From Parabacteroides sp. PFB2-10 (GTDB lineage Bacteria > Bacteroidota > Bacteroidia > Bacteroidales > Tannerellaceae): a stretch of DNA of 64,000 nucleotides. Position 1 is the stretch's first letter. The number at the start of each line of letters is the position of its first letter. This document shows positions 62,221 through 64,000 of the stretch, in pieces. Made by a program: the position numbers and the translations under genes. Location: NCBI RefSeq assembly GCF_029893085.1, contig NZ_JARXWI010000005.1, positions 124,001 through 188,000 of the forward strand, written 5' to 3'. The notes beneath the pieces were generated by a model. It had not been told where the DNA came from, searched no databases, and worked only from the letters and a program-made list of their open reading frames with translations.

Positions 62221-63144
62221 ATGAATAAAAAGAAAAAAATCATTGTCTGGTCTATTGCCATATTTCTACTAATCAACATTATTATTTTTTCTATAATACC
62301 ATTTAATATAATGGGAAATATGACCGGAAAACATGTTGATTTCAAAAAAACATGGACACCAGAAGAATTTGGACTTGACGCAAAACATTTTTTCACAACA
62401 ACAGAAGATGGACTTAATATTTCAACTTATGAAGTTGCTGTTGATACCCCCAAAGTCGTTATTATTTGTTTATCAGGCATTCAAAGCCCTTCTGTAACAG
62501 CATATTTTGGTCATGCAAAGCTATTTAAGGAACAAGGCTATTCTACTATACTTATTGATATGCGGGCTCATGGCAAAAGTGACGGAGATAAAATTTGCTT
62601 AGGCTATAAAGAACATCTTGATGTTAAAGCAGTGGTGCAATATATACAAGAACAACCTTTATACACAAATGTTCCTATTGTTGTAATGGGTTTTTCAATG
62701 GGTGCAGCAACAGCAATAAATTCGATTGGTAAAATTCAGGAAATTGATGGACTTATAAGTTTATCTGCATTCTCTTCTTGGGAAGAGGTTTTTTATGAAA
62801 ATATGCAAAAATCCGCACCAGCTATTATATCGAAGATAGAATACCCTTTTGTCTATTTAACAACTCTCTTAAAATATGGAACAAGCTCACTCATAAAACC
62901 AAAGAATGAAATTAAAAAATTGGGGAGTCGTCCAGCTTTGTTGATGCATAGCAAAGAGGACTCACAAGTATCTTATGCAAACTATGAAAGACTGTTGAAA
63001 TATGCACCTGATAATGTTGAGGAATTTGTAAGAGAGGGAAATACACATAGCATAACAGAATATTTTACAGAGCCTGAAAAGGATGAAGAATATTCTGATA
63101 AATTACTCCATTTTATTAAGAAATATTTTGTTGAAAACAGGTAA
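62221..63144 (+). CDS. Alpha/beta hydrolase, membrane-anchored
   Basis: 307 residues. One N-terminal anchor helix (about 7-27), then an alpha/beta-hydrolase fold: nucleophile Ser in MGFSMGAATA (about residue 160), acid in LMHSKEDSQV and His in GNTHSITEYF. Serine-hydrolase activity on an ester, lipid or peptide is expected. Codon use is strongly AT-rich compared with neighbours, suggesting recent transfer. No repeat-flanked boundary was found on the right. Close to Bacillus/Firmicutes YfhR-like hydrolases by overall look (inference). Confidence 0.82.
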   Translation: MNKKKKIIVWSIAIFLLINIIIFSIIPFNIMGNMTGKHVDFKKTWTPEEFGLDAKHFFTTTEDGLNISTYEVAVDTPKVVIICLSGIQSPSVTAYFGHAKLFKEQGYSTILIDMRAHGKSDGDKICLGYKEHLDVKAVVQYIQEQPLYTNVPIVVMGFSMGAATAINSIGKIQEIDGLISLSAFSSWEEVFYENMQKSAPAIISKIEYPFVYLTTLLKYGTSSLIKPKNEIKKLGSRPALLMHSKEDSQVSYANYERLLKYAPDNVEEFVREGNTHSITEYFTEPEKDEEYSDKLLHFIKKYFVENR

Positions 63145-63458
63145 AAGCTGGTAACTGAAGGTGTCAGGCTTGTAGAAGTGCAGTTTGGAGCTTTATCTCT
63201 CCTGCGTAAGCATTCGCCTAATATCTATCTGCTGTGAAAATAAATAATCGAATCCACAAAGAAATTACTCACCTTTACACCCAGGTTATTTAGTACCTGA
63301 ACTTCCTGAAATTCATTTAACAGATGAAATAAATTGAAGAAGCTACTGATTATAACCACAAACTTCTTTTTAGTGACAAAAATGAAGCAAATTATTAAAA
63401 TAAACGATACATTTGCAACTGAAAATCAAGATTTGCTCACAAGATAACATAAAATAGC
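63145..63458. other. Intergenic region before the phenylacetate-CoA ligase gene
   Basis: 314 bp. A TACATTTG -7 box (63408-63415) lies 43 bp before the ligase ATG. A short open stretch (PGYLVPELPEIHLTDEIN) near 63279-63333 has no recognised homology. Nothing else is seen. Confidence 0.5.
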
Positions 63459-64000
63459 ATGAATTACTGGCAAAAAGACATCGAGACCATGGGTCGCGAT
63501 AGCCTGGAAAAGTTGCAAGTGGAACGTTTGAAAAAGACCATAGCCCAAGCAGCCAATTCCCCATTCTACCAAAAGCGGTTTGCGGAGAAAGGCATAACCC
63601 CTGATTCGATCCAGTCATTGGACGACCTGAAGAAACTACCTTTCACCACCAAAGACGACCTGCGCAACAATTACCCCTTCGGCCTGGCGGCTATCCCCCT
63701 GAAGGAATGTGTACGCTTGCATTCATCCAGCGGAACGACCGGCAACCCGACCGTGGTGCTTCATTCCGCCAAAGACCTGGAGGAGTGGGCTAATCAGGTG
63801 GCTCGTTGTATGTATATGGTGGGCTTGCGCGATACGGATGTGTTCCAGAACACCTCGGGTTATGGTATGTTTACCGGAGGATTGGGCTTCCAGTATGGCG
63901 CCGAGAAATTGGGAGCGCTGACCGTTCCTGCCGCGGCCGGGAACTCCAAACGCCAGATAAAATTCATCAAAGATTTCGGAACGACCTGCTTGCATATCAT
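63459..64000 (+). CDS. paaK: Phenylacetate-CoA ligase family, 5' part
   Basis: The first 180 codons are visible before the window edge; start ATG at 63459 (MNYWQKDIETMGRD). The AMP-binding P-loop HSSSGTTGNPTVV and downstream NTSGYGMFTGGLG match PaaK, not general acyl-CoA synthetases. It activates phenylacetate (or another arylacetate) to its CoA ester with ATP; in Bacteroidales it is usually linked to indolepyruvate/arylpyruvate ferredoxin oxidoreductase, for which the missing downstream DNA should be checked. Confidence 0.92.
   Translation, partial: MNYWQKDIETMGRDSLEKLQVERLKKTIAQAANSPFYQKRFAEKGITPDSIQSLDDLKKLPFTTKDDLRNNYPFGLAAIPLKECVRLHSSSGTTGNPTVVLHSAKDLEEWANQVARCMYMVGLRDTDVFQNTSGYGMFTGGLGFQYGAEKLGALTVPAAAGNSKRQIKFIKDFGTTCLHI

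Noticed and set aside
63279-63333. Short open stretch PGYLVPELPEIHLTDEIN as a gene remnant
   Set aside because: Too short, no start codon or recognised homology.

Overview
The window looks like chromosomal DNA from a Bacteroidales bacterium, most likely Parabacteroides or a close relative (inference). Supporting signs are SusC/SusD and other TonB-dependent outer-membrane genes, many secreted and lipid-anchored proteins, Bacteroidetes-type promoters (TAnnTTTG -7 boxes), a DUF4783-nadC pair, a galM/sugar transporter/galK operon and Bacteroidales-type intergenic palindromes. About 55 protein genes are supported. I recognise no rRNA or tRNA gene, CRISPR array, phage or complete transposase.

Layout. 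1-3.4 kb: AT-rich accessory genes (a DUF4932 metalloprotease fragment, DUF1835, a membrane protein, a surface protein) and a 22-bp tandem repeat. 3.4-6.3 kb: leftward ruvX-def-acyl-CoA carboxyltransferase-biotin carrier. 6.4-10.3 kb: polyprenyl glycosylphosphotransferase, OmpA-type protein, rfbA. 10.7-16.5 kb: HhH protein, dgt, tsaC, fabI, S9 peptidase. 16.6-17.7 kb: SPOR lipoprotein and a HigBA-type toxin-antitoxin locus whose toxin is cut short. 18-23.6 kb: rlmH, DUF4783-nadC, sirtuin, hexapeptide acetyltransferase, RsmI-like methylase, M28 peptidase. 24-32.5 kb: RNA m5C methyltransferase, pepD, flippase-like protein, rsmA, mgtE, SLC45-type transporter, bacterioferritin. 32.6-38.9 kb: rpiB-tkt and the galactose operon. 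39.6-50.1 kb: a SusC/SusD pair, an ecto-phosphodiesterase, and a TonB receptor with a partner lipoprotein. 50.2-54.4 kb: a tolC-response regulator-histidine kinase operon with a sigma-54-type promoter. 55-61.7 kb: a secreted protein, then a coherent asparagine/aspartate module (AspT exchanger, aspartate 4-decarboxylase, periplasmic asparaginase, porin). 62.2-64 kb: an AT-rich alpha/beta hydrolase and the start of a phenylacetate-CoA ligase.

The most unusual structure is a family of eight dispersed intergenic repeats, about one per 8 kb, at 10380, 17799, 23733, 31722, 39051, 45704, 54630 and 61695. All carry a CCCGGG core followed by GAAACAYTTTTTAAC, two GGCRGGA-type boxes exactly 22 bp apart, and a downstream hairpin whose arms change in a compensatory way between copies. 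Three copies are 258-266 bp long and end in CTGCCAWWWTGGC palindromes; two or three others are about 180 bp long and end in AATGTTAAAA inverted repeats. They look like miniature mobile elements and/or structured RNA, and they create spurious small ORFs. Other points of interest are the sigma-54 circuit, a candidate small RNA at 54893-54970, the clean deletion of a HigB toxin with preserved start-stop coupling, and the aspartate module.
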